DNA of 11,314 nucleotides from Coxiellaceae bacterium (GCA_014238445.1 JABABC010000184.1:1-11314), one strand, 5' to 3'. Positions 1 to 6,896 are shown, counted from the stretch's first letter. Notes: a model not told the origin generated them from the letters alone. Made by a program: numbers and translations.

Positions 1-923
1 ACTCAATCAGTGAGAATCTGACTGAGGCTAAAAACAAAGCGGAAAAAGACTACAGTATTACATTAGCGCAACACGAGACGAAGCAGAAAAAAAGCGAGGG
101 TGAGATTACAGCTTTAACGACAGAGTTGAATAGCCTAGCAGGCTCTATTTCCGAGCTCGCGAAAAAAAATCTAACTGGGACTCCGAGCTTTCTTGATGAT
201 GTAAAGGCTACACGTAACAATCAAATCAAACTGCAAGCAGCTAAGGATGAGTTGAGTGATGCGAAGCAGAGAAAAAGTGTGGGTAACCAAGAAAGAAATA
301 CCGCGCTAAGCACATTTACTCAGCACGATAACGCGCTTGCTGATCTTAAAAACCAGCATACTGCGGACTTAAAACAGCAATTGGAAGGTTATGGTCAAGC
401 TTTTACAAACCATTATACGGCCCAGATTACGACTAAGGTTTCATCTGGAGAATCCGGGATGTTTACAAAGCTCTCATCCGTCTTCTCAAAGGCTGGTGAA
501 GAAAAAATATCGGTAGCAAGTACCGCCTTTAAAGAGGCAGCTAATAAAAATGGAGATTTGATACAACTGATTACAGCATTCCGTGACGCTCCCAAAGGAG
601 TTGATGTGAAGGCTGTGTTTCAACAAATCCCTAGAGATAAGCTTTCAGGCCTCTATAAAAACTTTGACAATTTTTTTACCAATGAACTGCAGGCAATTGG
701 TGTCCCGCAGACTGGTTCTGCCTTTGATCAGCTTAATGAGGGGGTTAAAAAGTGTGACTCTTCAATTGATCTTATTAACACTGTTATTCAGATGATCAGC
801 AATCGTGAATTTTCACCCTTTTTACGAGGTGGGAATCATGTGGTCTCTACGGCTGATAAGCCAAAATCAGACCAAGCCGATTCTGTAGAAGCTTTGACAG
901 CTATTAAAGAACAGTTAGAATGA
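1..923 (+). CDS. Coiled-coil protein, 5' end outside the window, ending at a suspicious TGA
   Basis: The first complete codon is at position 3 and the frame is open from there to the TGA at 921-923 (306 visible residues). The TTG at 126 is not a credible start: the upstream codons are open and have the same charged, coiled-coil composition (many Lys, Glu, Gln, Ala), so the gene begins left of the window. Visible residues 1 to about 130 look like a long coiled coil. The following part is mixed helical, with segments such as FTKLSSVFSKAGEEK. I do not recognise a family or catalytic motif. The frame continues past the TGA for 92 codons, so the natural product was probably longer (see the next entry). 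Long coiled coils with a late hydrophobic segment are common in effectors of intracellular bacteria, but that role is inference only. Confidence 0.8.
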   Translation, partial: SISENLTEAKNKAEKDYSITLAQHETKQKKSEGEITALTTELNSLAGSISELAKKNLTGTPSFLDDVKATRNNQIKLQAAKDELSDAKQRKSVGNQERNTALSTFTQHDNALADLKNQHTADLKQQLEGYGQAFTNHYTAQITTKVSSGESGMFTKLSSVFSKAGEEKISVASTAFKEAANKNGDLIQLITAFRDAPKGVDVKAVFQQIPRDKLSGLYKNFDNFFTNELQAIGVPQTGSAFDQLNEGVKKCDSSIDLINTVIQMISNREFSPFLRGGNHVVSTADKPKSDQADSVEALTAIKEQLE

Positions 924-1202
924 AAAAAATCAGACTTTGAAGGCGCTGCTATAGCTGCTAGGCTAATTAATCGTGATGGCAGCACGGCTTTCGGTCGTAT
1001 CTCGGAAATGGCGGCTCCTTATGCCTATCCACTGTTGATAGGAGTATCAAGTGCTGCGGTAGTAGCAGCGGCAGCTTGCTATAGCAATGGTATTGCTTCT
1101 ACTGTCGCGAGTGGTCTCTTTGCACAACCGACTGTTAATAATGCTACGGCACTAGCAGAAGAAATTCTAAAGGAAGTCTTAGGGGCAGCACCTGGTGTGT
1201 AA
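924..1202 (+). pseudogene. In-frame continuation of the coiled-coil gene after the TGA: Ala-rich hydrophobic C-terminal segment
   Basis: This stretch is in the same frame as the preceding gene and has no stop until the TAA at 1200-1202. It begins KKSDFEGAAIAARL and contains an Ala/Val-rich hydrophobic run from about 1017 to 1080 (PLLIGVSSAAVVAAAACY) that could span or insert in a membrane, then ends with a short amphipathic helix (ALAEEILKEVLGAAPGV). A separate start at the ATG at 1008 is possible, but no convincing ribosome binding site precedes it. The lack of a frame change, the open run of 92 codons, and the terminator 28 bases after the TAA all suggest one original gene of at least 400 codons, interrupted by a single TGA. 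One base change from CGA or TGG would produce it. The alternatives are programmed or leaky readthrough (the TGA is followed by A), a sequencing error, or a separate 64-residue protein. Confidence 0.6.
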
Positions 1203-1230
1203 ACGCCAGTAATAGGGATGCATTTAATAG

Positions 1231-1258
1231 AAACCACCCCTCGGGGTGGTTTTTTTTT
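1231..1258 (+). terminator. Strong Rho-independent terminator
   Basis: AAACCACCCC at 1231-1240 pairs perfectly with GGGGTGGTTT at 1243-1252, a GC-rich stem with a tight loop, and nine T residues run from 1250 to 1258. It lies 28 bases after the TAA at 1200-1202, so it fits the longer reading frame as the true gene end. Read on the minus strand the hairpin is followed only by TTTCTATT, so it would stop the convergent 436-residue gene less well. Confidence 0.9.
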
Positions 1259-1279
1259 GGCTGTCATTGGTGTGTCGGG

Positions 1280-2590
1280 TTAGGAGTGACTGCCGGAAGT
1301 CTTGTTCATAACGCTTTCTTCATAAGAGTCATCAGATTCGCTTTCATCCGTATCGATTGACAACACTGAGAAAACGTTATCGTCTCGTTTAGAATAGTGT
1401 GATGGTGCTGATGCTTCATTGTTGTGAAGTGGAGTAAAAAGTTCAGGCCATTTAGAGCGGGTTGTGTGTCTATACTCTTCGGTTGCTTCTCCGATATCAT
1501 GAATCAGTGATACTGCATTGGGTGTGTTATTATCGTCAATATTTTGTGTGATATAGCTGTCAACCGTAGGTGAGTGCGCGCGCTGCATGATGCGATCAGC
1601 TTTTGCCCAATAGCCTGAGTTTTTAAATTGATCAGGCTGGGTGATATTATTAATAATGGTACTTCGGGTAACAAACGCTTTGAATGGGTCAATATGCTGA
1701 GTGATGGCTGCATGGACATTCTCCCAGCTTGTGAGCCTGTCTGGGTGTTTTGAATTGGGCTCTAGGTGTATATTTAAAGAGAAACTGATTAAAGGGTGTT
1801 TGCCATGGTAGAAATACCTCTCAGGTAGTTCAGCACTCATACCCTCAGCATGCTCTGTCGCTAATGCAAATCTCAGGTCTAGATTGATTTCATTTTTATA
1901 GGAGCATCGATTAACCTCGCTCAGTGGGTCTGATGCAGGGTAGCTGTCAGAAGAGCTGCGTTGCCTTTGTTTGGTTTGACCTTTGGGGCCAAGGTAAAAG
2001 CCGATCCCTCGATGGATGATACGATAGGACTGGTTGTCGATCCTTAGGCGGTATTCTAGGAGTGAGCTTTGAATGGCTTCAAACAAGGGTGAATTTGGCG
2101 TGTATTCGGCATTAAATGCCAGGCATGGCCCAAAGCCTGGAATTTCCTCTTGCCATCGTCGAATGCTTTTTCCTGGTTCGAATTGATGAAAGGTCTGATT
2201 GAGTATAGGGAAGGCGGCATCAATGGAGGTTTCTTCCTGGCCTTGCCATAGCTTAGTTACGGGTAAGAGCGATTCATAGCATTCCGTGTCAACGAGAAAT
2301 CCCGTGTTATAGACAAGACGAACGGTAGTCACTTGAGACGATATAGCGTTGATTTCAGGCAGTGTGAAATGCTGTGTATTGAGTTCAAGCTTATTGCGTT
2401 TGTTGCCGGTGGTTCTGTTTTCTTGGAATACGTTTTTTGAGTAAGGTCCAAATTTTATAGTTGGCATCGTTATGTTAAAGGTAGCTATGGATAGAGTGTG
2501 AATTGAAAAACAATCCGATGCAGTTGTCAAGGTCAAAAGGCTCTCATGATTCATGTTGGTGTAGGAAAAGAGAGGGTGTTTATTTGTCAT
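1280..2590 (-). CDS. Orphan 436-residue protein with acidic Ser-rich C-terminus, possible effector
   Basis: I do not recognise this protein. It shows no signal peptide, no clear transmembrane helix and no familiar catalytic motif. Residues 45-330 are a mixed, probably globular region with several Trp and Tyr. The last 30 residues are rich in Asp, Glu and Ser (DTDESESDDSYEES) followed by a polar tail. Acidic blocks near the C-terminus are seen in many Dot/Icm (type IVB) substrates, so an effector role is possible but inferred. The ATG at 2590 has only a GAGGG (2593-2597) that sits unusually close to it. In-frame ATGs at codons 13 and 42 have no better site, so the start is uncertain. The gene is convergent with the coiled-coil gene, 77 bases away. 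A PmrA-like repeat and a weak promoter lie upstream. Confidence 0.75.
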   Translation of the reverse strand: MTNKHPLFSYTNMNHESLLTLTTASDCFSIHTLSIATFNITMPTIKFGPYSKNVFQENRTTGNKRNKLELNTQHFTLPEINAISSQVTTVRLVYNTGFLVDTECYESLLPVTKLWQGQEETSIDAAFPILNQTFHQFEPGKSIRRWQEEIPGFGPCLAFNAEYTPNSPLFEAIQSSLLEYRLRIDNQSYRIIHRGIGFYLGPKGQTKQRQRSSSDSYPASDPLSEVNRCSYKNEINLDLRFALATEHAEGMSAELPERYFYHGKHPLISFSLNIHLEPNSKHPDRLTSWENVHAAITQHIDPFKAFVTRSTIINNITQPDQFKNSGYWAKADRIMQRAHSPTVDSYITQNIDDNNTPNAVSLIHDIGEATEEYRHTTRSKWPELFTPLHNNEASAPSHYSKRDDNVFSVLSIDTDESESDDSYEESVMNKTSGSHS

Positions 2591-2622
2591 TGCCCTCGCT
2601 TAGGGGTAAGGTATTTTTTTCT

Positions 2623-2649
2623 AAAATAGCCTATGTTTTTCCTTGTTAA
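2623..2649 (-). promoter_or_regulatory. Weak promoter candidate for the 436-residue orphan gene
   Basis: On the minus strand, TATTTT (2623-2628) could be a -10 box, with TTAACA (2644-2649) 15 bases upstream as a poor, short-spaced -35. The -35 position overlaps one half of the repeat at 2645-2661, which is the arrangement expected of an activator-dependent promoter. Motif matches are weak. Confidence 0.3.
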
Positions 2650-2661
2650 TTATCCCTTAAT
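2645..2661 (+). promoter_or_regulatory. PmrA-like direct repeat GTTAAT-N5-CTTAAT
   Basis: Two TTAA cores (2646-2649 and 2657-2660) are exactly 11 bases apart, giving GTTAAT-TATCC-CTTAAT. This is close to the PmrA response-regulator consensus of two CTTAAT hexamers spaced by 5. It lies 55 bases upstream of the 436-residue gene, but its orientation is reversed relative to that gene, which weakens the case. Similar spacing occurs upstream of the 754-residue gene. Confidence 0.35.
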
Positions 2662-2859
2662 GAGTTGCTGATATAGCATTCATCAGTGGGTAGGATCATC
2701 CCCATGTCAACCATGCTCTTCCCGCAGTTATTAGTTAACACTGAGGTAAGGAGCCAGCCACACAGGAGGGCATGACGTGTGAGTGACGTGGCCGGTAATG
2801 TAACGCATCGCATTGTCTATCATGCATGATGTAACAGTAAAGTGATCACCGAGTTCCCC

Positions 2860-2881
2860 AAAAGACGACTTTCATGCCGTC
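2860..2881 (-). terminator. Weak terminator candidate after the GST-like gene
   Basis: Read on the minus strand, GACGGC and GTCGTC form a six-pair stem (one G-T pair) around a six-base loop, followed by TTTT. It sits 28 bases beyond the stop of the GST-like gene. The short T run makes it a weak candidate. Confidence 0.35.
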
Positions 2882-2908
2882 AGAAGCGCTCATTGGACTC
2901 TTATCAGC

Positions 2909-3508
2909 TTACGGAATAGAGTTCCAAGGGATTCGCTTTTCCATGAGTGTTTTGAATCGAGTTGATGAAATGATCTGCTGTAGCCAGTGTTCAACGTGTG
3001 TATGTTGCCAATGTGAAAAAACTGCTGGGTCAACGATATAGCATTGACGGATGAGTGGCAGCACCATGACGTCAAGGTAGCTCCAATCTTCCGTTAATTC
3101 ATGATCAACTAAATGCTTGTCTAGCATTGACAGGAATTCATTCAGTGTGGCTATCACCTCATCACGATCGGATTCAGGGTGGCGCTCAGGGTATTTATAA
3201 CATTTCAGTGCTGGAATAAACGTCGCGTGTAATCCATCAATGAGTTGCTTATCGTTAGGGTGGTCGCAATCCACGTTACTGCCTTGCAGTTGTTCTGTAA
3301 CAATCGCTTGGCTCTCATCAACCACACGCCCATTGGCATGAATAAAGACAGGGACGCTTCCTTTAGGTGATGCATTCAGTAGTGCTTGTGGTTTATCTTT
3401 TAGGTTGACTTCACGCAATTCGACTTCGGTGCCTGTTTGTGCGCAGGCCATACGGGCACGTATGGCATAAGGGCAACGAACAAAACTGTATAAGATAGGT
3501 AATGTCAT
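2909..3508 (-). CDS. Glutathione S-transferase family protein (glutaredoxin-like N-terminus)
   Basis: This is a cytosolic thiol-dependent enzyme of the GST fold. Residues 1-75 form a thioredoxin-like domain. They start LYSFVRCPYAIRARM, with a glutaredoxin-type CPYA motif (Cys12), the conserved cis-proline in SVPVF (Pro53), and the glutathione-binding Glu-Ser pair in DESQAI (Glu65, Ser66). The rest (about 85-199) is an all-helical C-terminal domain with the usual Trp/Leu-rich character. The 199-residue length is typical. The presence of Cys in CPYA suggests thiol-disulfide or deglutathionylation chemistry rather than classic conjugation, by analogy with Grx2 and omega-type GSTs. Its ATG overlaps the stop of trhO as ATGA and no strong ribosome binding site precedes it, so it is probably translated by coupling. 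The substrate is unknown. Confidence 0.9.
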   Translation of the reverse strand: MTLPILYSFVRCPYAIRARMACAQTGTEVELREVNLKDKPQALLNASPKGSVPVFIHANGRVVDESQAIVTEQLQGSNVDCDHPNDKQLIDGLHATFIPALKCYKYPERHPESDRDEVIATLNEFLSMLDKHLVDHELTEDWSYLDVMVLPLIRQCYIVDPAVFSHWQHTHVEHWLQQIISSTRFKTLMEKRIPWNSIP

Positions 3509-4356
3509 AAGCGTTTTTCAGCTGCTTGTCGTTCACGTGCACGTTTACCCAGCGCGGCATTGCCACCGCAGTGTGGGCAAGTGGGAAAGTTGATTTGATC
3601 GGCTGTTGTGAGTGGCATGCGGCAAGCAAAACATTGTTTGGTATCCGTTTCGTCTAATTCACTGTTTACCCCAACACGTTTATCGAATACAAAGCACTCA
3701 CCGTGGTAATGCTCCCCGCCGCAGTCTTCAAAGTATTTTAAAATACCCCCTTCTAATTGATGCACATCTGTAAAGCCAGCTTGCTGCATAAGTTCAGCGG
3801 CTTTTTCACAACGAATACCGCCAGTGCAATAGGTGACTACTTTTTTGGATTTCATCTCTTCGGGGAGTTGTTTAATGGCTTCTGGAAAGTCACGAAAACT
3901 TTTAATATCAAGCTCTATCGCATCGTCAAATTTACCCAATTGGATTTCATAGTCATTACGTGTGTCCAGTACGATAGGTGGCTCATCACTGTCATACGCC
4001 GCTTTGAGCGCCTCAGCTGTGATGTATGGCGCTGTGTGATCATGAGGAATGACTGAATCGACACCCATGCTGATGATTTCTTGTTTAATACGGACCAACA
4101 TGCGAGAAAAGGGTTGTTCCTCTGAAGGGCTGTCTTTGTAGGGAAGGTCATCAAATTCAGGGTAGGTGGATAAAAATACTTTATAGTTGATAATCGTTTC
4201 AGGGGTTCCTGATATAAAGGCATTGATACCTTCTGTGCTTAATAGAATAGTGCCTTTTAGGTCCAGTGACTGAGCGTGTTCCAGTAGCTCAGTTTTTAAA
4301 GTGGGTAAACGAGCTTCATTAATCGGGGTGAATCTGTAAGCGCTCACGTTAATCAT
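3505..4356 (-). CDS. trhO: tRNA uridine(34) hydroxylase, rhodanese-type (TrhO/YceA)
   Basis: TrhO hydroxylates U34 of certain tRNAs to 5-hydroxyuridine in an oxygen-dependent reaction, the first step toward cmo5U/mcmo5U wobble bases. The N-terminus has the family's acylphosphatase-like start (VSAYRFTPI...LKGTILLSTEGINAFISG, residues 4-50). A rhodanese domain follows at about 110-212, with the active-site loop YCTGGIRCEKAA carrying the catalytic Cys177 and the conserved Cys183. Then come the family signatures QLEGGILKYFE and HGECFVFDKR (about 200-227). The C-terminus has a CFAC...CPHC pair (Cys242, 245, 260, 263) that could bind zinc. At 283 residues it is shorter than E. coli YceA (350) but similar to many homologues. 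The ATG at 4356 matches the conserved N-terminus. It is the first gene of a coupled pair with the GST-like gene. Confidence 0.95.
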   Translation of the reverse strand: MINVSAYRFTPINEARLPTLKTELLEHAQSLDLKGTILLSTEGINAFISGTPETIINYKVFLSTYPEFDDLPYKDSPSEEQPFSRMLVRIKQEIISMGVDSVIPHDHTAPYITAEALKAAYDSDEPPIVLDTRNDYEIQLGKFDDAIELDIKSFRDFPEAIKQLPEEMKSKKVVTYCTGGIRCEKAAELMQQAGFTDVHQLEGGILKYFEDCGGEHYHGECFVFDKRVGVNSELDETDTKQCFACRMPLTTADQINFPTCPHCGGNAALGKRARERQAAEKRL

Positions 4357-4415
4357 GATAGGTATCCAGGGTTAGATTATTCACAGTCCGTCTGACAATT
4401 GCCCGACAGTCTATC

Positions 4416-4424
4416 ATAATATCA
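4416..4424 (-). promoter_or_regulatory. Extended -10 element candidate for trhO
   Basis: On the minus strand the sequence TGATATTAT (4424 to 4416) is a TGn extended -10 with a -10 box TATTAT. It is about 60 bases before the trhO ATG. No good -35 lies at the right distance; a TTGACT further upstream is about 22 bases away, which is too far. Confidence 0.35.
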
Positions 4425-4522
4425 AGGTATTCCTAGAGGGTGCAGTCAATGCGTCTATGATGAAAAAATTAAAGGCGCAGGTGGTTGTTATGATTTTATT
4501 CAAATTATCAGATAGTTAATAG

Positions 4523-4550
4523 TTGAACGCGATGTTGTTTTTTGTACTAT
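4523..4550 (+). promoter_or_regulatory. Sigma70-type promoter candidate for the ATP-grasp gene
   Basis: TTGAAC (4523-4528) and TACTAT (4545-4550) are separated by 16 bases. This would start transcription near 4557, about 27 bases before the ATG at 4584. The boxes each match consensus at four of six positions. Confidence 0.4.
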
Positions 4551-4572
4551 TATGAGTAGCAAGAGTCGTGAT

Positions 4573-4578
4573 AAGGAG
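4573..4578 (+). promoter_or_regulatory. Ribosome binding site fixing the ATP-grasp start
   Basis: AAGGAG lies 5 bases before the ATG at 4584, the clearest ribosome binding site in this part of the window, and it supports that start. Confidence 0.8.
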
Positions 4579-4583
4579 TCATC

Positions 4584-5831
4584 ATGAAAACGGTTATTAT
4601 GCTTTGCTCGTTGGCACCGCCGGAATGCAGTTGGTCTGTTTTGAAAGATCATCATGCTCAGTGGGTATTAGTATTACCTCCTGAGACCTTTAATAAAATG
4701 ACGGATTCTCAGAAGGTGTATTTTGATGACATTATTGTGGTGAATGAGCTGACAGTGGATTCAGTGGTGCGTGCGATTCACTCTGTCACGACGTCAATCA
4801 ACCTGATTGATGTGATGCTGTTACCTACCCAAGAGAATACATTACTTGTGGCTGCCAAGGTAAGAGAAAAGTTAGCCTTACCTGGTGATACGGTTGAATA
4901 CGTGAATCGATTTATCGATAAATCCTTGATGAAGGAAATGTTGCTGGGATCTGATGTTCACCTTCCCCGATATATGACTTGCTCATTAGGTGGTGTTAAT
5001 AAAGAATCCGAGGTCATTGAAAAAATTGAATTAACAATGCCTACTTACCCGTTGTTTTATAAACCCTGCGACAGTTATGGGGGCATTGGTGTGGGTGTGA
5101 TTGATGATTCAACAGCATTAAAAGATTGGTTGAGGTCATCAACGGGTGATCGTTATCTGATTGAAGAATTTTTGCAAGGTGTTATGTACCATATTGATAG
5201 TGTCGTATGTGATCATCAGATATTGCTGCAATGTGCTGCAGAGTATGCGTGGCCTTGTGATCAATTCTTTACAGGTAGGCCCATTGGTTCAATCGTGTTG
5301 CCGTTTGATAGCGTGATGTATCAGCGTTTAAAAATCATGAACGAATCGGTGATTGCTAGCCTATCCCCTAATCACTGCGTGACTCACATGGAATGTTTTC
5401 ACACGAAGGATGATCGCTTGGTGTTTGTAGAGATTGCAGCACGAGCACCCGGTGGGAGAATCGTTGACTTGTATCAGCGTCAATGGCAGGTCAATTTTTC
5501 ATTGATGCATTTGCAATTACAATTAGGCATTCAACCGGCAATAGAATTACAGGACAGTGGTCAATATTACGCGTGGGCGTTTATCCCCTTGAGCCCTGGA
5601 ACAATAAGTACATTGGATATCCCCGATTTTCTCAGCCGAACTCATATAGAGTGGTTTGTAAAACCCGGGCAGTTTTTTGATGTCGACTATTTTGATCAAT
5701 CTGAAATGTTATTCTCTCAAAAATATTTAGCAGGTTTGATTATTATCAATAATGAGAACTACCGTGATTTGATGACCGACTTTAATCTGATTCGCCAGCA
5801 TAGGTTCGTGGAATACACCAGTGATACTTGA
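4584..5831 (+). CDS. ATP-grasp domain protein, probable carboxylate-amine ligase of unknown substrate
   Basis: ATP-grasp enzymes join a carboxylate to an amine or thiol through an acyl-phosphate. Residues 1-110 resemble the N-terminal pre-ATP-grasp domain, ending in NRFIDKSLMKEML, the usual helix at the start of the grasp fold. The ATP-binding lysine and glycine loop are in FYKPCDSYGGIGVGVID (Lys160, Gly166-167). The adenine-contact strand is YLIEEFLQGVMYHID (Glu194, Glu195). The metal-binding acidic residues are in HMECFH (Glu270) and FVEIAARAPGGRI (Glu283, Arg287, Gly290-291). The last 115 residues are a C-terminal domain. The layout matches stand-alone ligases such as the BacD/L-amino-acid-ligase group and PurK relatives, but no neighbour identifies the substrate. 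A new dipeptide or amino-acid conjugate is possible. Divergent from trhO and 60 bases before hemF. Confidence 0.85.
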   Translation: MKTVIMLCSLAPPECSWSVLKDHHAQWVLVLPPETFNKMTDSQKVYFDDIIVVNELTVDSVVRAIHSVTTSINLIDVMLLPTQENTLLVAAKVREKLALPGDTVEYVNRFIDKSLMKEMLLGSDVHLPRYMTCSLGGVNKESEVIEKIELTMPTYPLFYKPCDSYGGIGVGVIDDSTALKDWLRSSTGDRYLIEEFLQGVMYHIDSVVCDHQILLQCAAEYAWPCDQFFTGRPIGSIVLPFDSVMYQRLKIMNESVIASLSPNHCVTHMECFHTKDDRLVFVEIAARAPGGRIVDLYQRQWQVNFSLMHLQLQLGIQPAIELQDSGQYYAWAFIPLSPGTISTLDIPDFLSRTHIEWFVKPGQFFDVDYFDQSEMLFSQKYLAGLIIINNENYRDLMTDFNLIRQHRFVEYTSDT

Positions 5832-5856
5832 ATCATCGTGTTCCTGGGCGTAATAT
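5828..5856 (+). promoter_or_regulatory. Promoter candidate for hemF
   Basis: TTGAAT (5828-5833) overlaps the stop codon of the ATP-grasp gene, and TAATAT (5851-5856) follows after an exact 17-base spacer. This would give hemF its own transcript with a leader of about 30 bases. A small inverted repeat TGGGC-N8-GCCCA (5845-5862) covers the -10 and could be an operator or a weak hairpin. Box matches are moderate. Confidence 0.4.
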
Positions 5857-5891
5857 AGCCCAACCTTTAAACATGCTGTGATGTTCTGATA

Positions 5892-6896
5892 ATGATAACC
5901 ACCCAACCTCCATCCACACAGTCTCGTGAATTAGTTATCGGATTTTTAAAGGATTATCAAGATCGTCTTACTCAAGCGTTAGAAACACTCGATGGTGGTT
6001 CAACCTTTAACGAGGATACTTGGGAAAAATCAGGGCTTGGAGAGGGGCGTACTCGTGTACTATCAGGTGGGAGCTTGATAGAGCAGGGAGGTGTGAACTT
6101 TTCTCACATTCAAGGTCAAGAGCCCCCAGCATCACTGTTAGGTCATAAGCCAGAATTACAAGGTCATCCATTTTGGGGTGCGGGTGTGTCGTTAATCATT
6201 CACCCTCATAACCCCTTTTGCCCAACGGTGCATCTTAACTATCGCTATTTTGAAGCAGGGCCTATTTGGTGGTTTGCGGGTGGTTGTGATTTAACACCTT
6301 ATTACCCTTTTTTAGACGATTGTCGTCATTGGCATGAAACATTAAAGCGCCCACTCGATTCTCATGATCCTCATGCTTATGAGGCCTTTAAATATTGGTG
6401 TGATGAATATTTTTATAATCACCATCGACAAGAAACACGCGGCGTGGGTGGCATCTTTTATGATTATCAGGATGGTCAGCCAGGATTGTTGGTTAAGCCT
6501 GATCATGGTCGCCACTCAGAGCAGGGTGATGCACCGGCATTAACCTTAATGCAGGGTAACAAAACCTGGGATGAGATGTTTGCTTTTCAACAAGCTAATG
6601 CTAATGCTTTTTTTGCTGCGTACCGGCCTATTGTTGAGCGTCGTCGCGAGCACCCATGGACCGAAAAAGAGCGTGATTTTCAGCTGTATCGACGCGGTCG
6701 CTACGTGGAGTTCAATTTGCTGCATGATCGAGGTACATTGTTTGGTCTGCAATCCAAGGGCCGTGTTGAATCCATACTGATGTCATTGCCACCCCTTGTG
6801 CGATGGCAGTATGATTTTAAAGCAGATGTAGGCAGCCCTGAGGCCTTATTGACTGAAAAGTATTTGCATCGTCACATTGATTGGATCACTGCGTGA
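5892..6896 (+). CDS. hemF: Oxygen-dependent coproporphyrinogen III oxidase
   Basis: HemF converts coproporphyrinogen III to protoporphyrinogen IX in the cytosol, using O2 to decarboxylate two propionates in late heme synthesis. The family's hallmark blocks are present in order: GVSLIIHPHNPFCPTVHLNY (98-117), WWFAGGCDLTPYYPF (126-140), HRQETRGVGGIFYD (178-191), and QLYRRGRYVEFNLLHDRGT (264-282), then RVESILMSLPPLVRW (291-305). Substrate-binding Arg and Asp residues in these blocks are retained. At 334 residues it is longer than E. coli HemF (299), mostly because of an insertion of roughly 28 residues after GIFYD (about 192-222). The start ATG has no strong ribosome binding site but gives the expected N-terminus. 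The gene follows the ATP-grasp gene by 60 bases and may be co-transcribed or use its own promoter. Its end overlaps the convergent MATE gene by 11 bases. Confidence 0.97.
   Translation: MITTQPPSTQSRELVIGFLKDYQDRLTQALETLDGGSTFNEDTWEKSGLGEGRTRVLSGGSLIEQGGVNFSHIQGQEPPASLLGHKPELQGHPFWGAGVSLIIHPHNPFCPTVHLNYRYFEAGPIWWFAGGCDLTPYYPFLDDCRHWHETLKRPLDSHDPHAYEAFKYWCDEYFYNHHRQETRGVGGIFYDYQDGQPGLLVKPDHGRHSEQGDAPALTLMQGNKTWDEMFAFQQANANAFFAAYRPIVERRREHPWTEKERDFQLYRRGRYVEFNLLHDRGTLFGLQSKGRVESILMSLPPLVRWQYDFKADVGSPEALLTEKYLHRHIDWITA

Larger units (their letters stand above)
2591..2908. other. Intergenic region of 318 bases without a recognisable gene
   Basis: No ORF of useful length or RNA gene was recognised. 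Near the left end lie a candidate minus-strand promoter and a GTTAAT-N5-CTTAAT repeat. Further right are a perfect 12-base palindrome ATCATGCATGAT (2819-2830), a TGACGTG direct repeat (2773-2779 and 2784-2790), and a weak hairpin at 2864-2881 that could end the trhO-GST transcript. A good Shine-Dalgarno-like AGGAGG at 2764-2769 precedes only a four-codon ORF (2772-2786). Confidence 0.5.

Noticed and set aside
126..923. TTG start at 126 for the first gene
   Set aside because: The frame is open from position 3 with the same coiled-coil composition, and no ribosome binding site precedes the TTG, so the gene enters from outside the window.
921..923. TGA decoded as selenocysteine
   Set aside because: No SECIS-like stem-loop with a GGU-type apical loop was evident just downstream, and the protein does not resemble a redox enzyme.
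921..929. Programmed frameshift or polymerase slippage at the A7 run after the TGA
   Set aside because: The frame before and after is the same, and the TGA precedes the run, so slippage would not bypass it or restore a longer product.
2761..2786. Strong AGGAGG followed by ATG in the 2591-2908 gap
   Set aside because: The frame is only four codons long (ends TGA at 2784-2786). A leader peptide is conceivable, but no plus-strand gene follows.
2819..2830. Perfect palindrome ATCATGCATGAT
   Set aside because: Only 12 bases, not near a promoter or gene start; may be chance.
3757..4056. 99-codon plus-strand ORF inside trhO
   Set aside because: It is antisense to a well-conserved gene and its product has no recognisable character; an antisense shadow.
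3915..4223. 102-codon minus-strand ORF inside trhO in another frame
   Set aside because: It overlaps the conserved rhodanese gene in a different frame without its own start signals.
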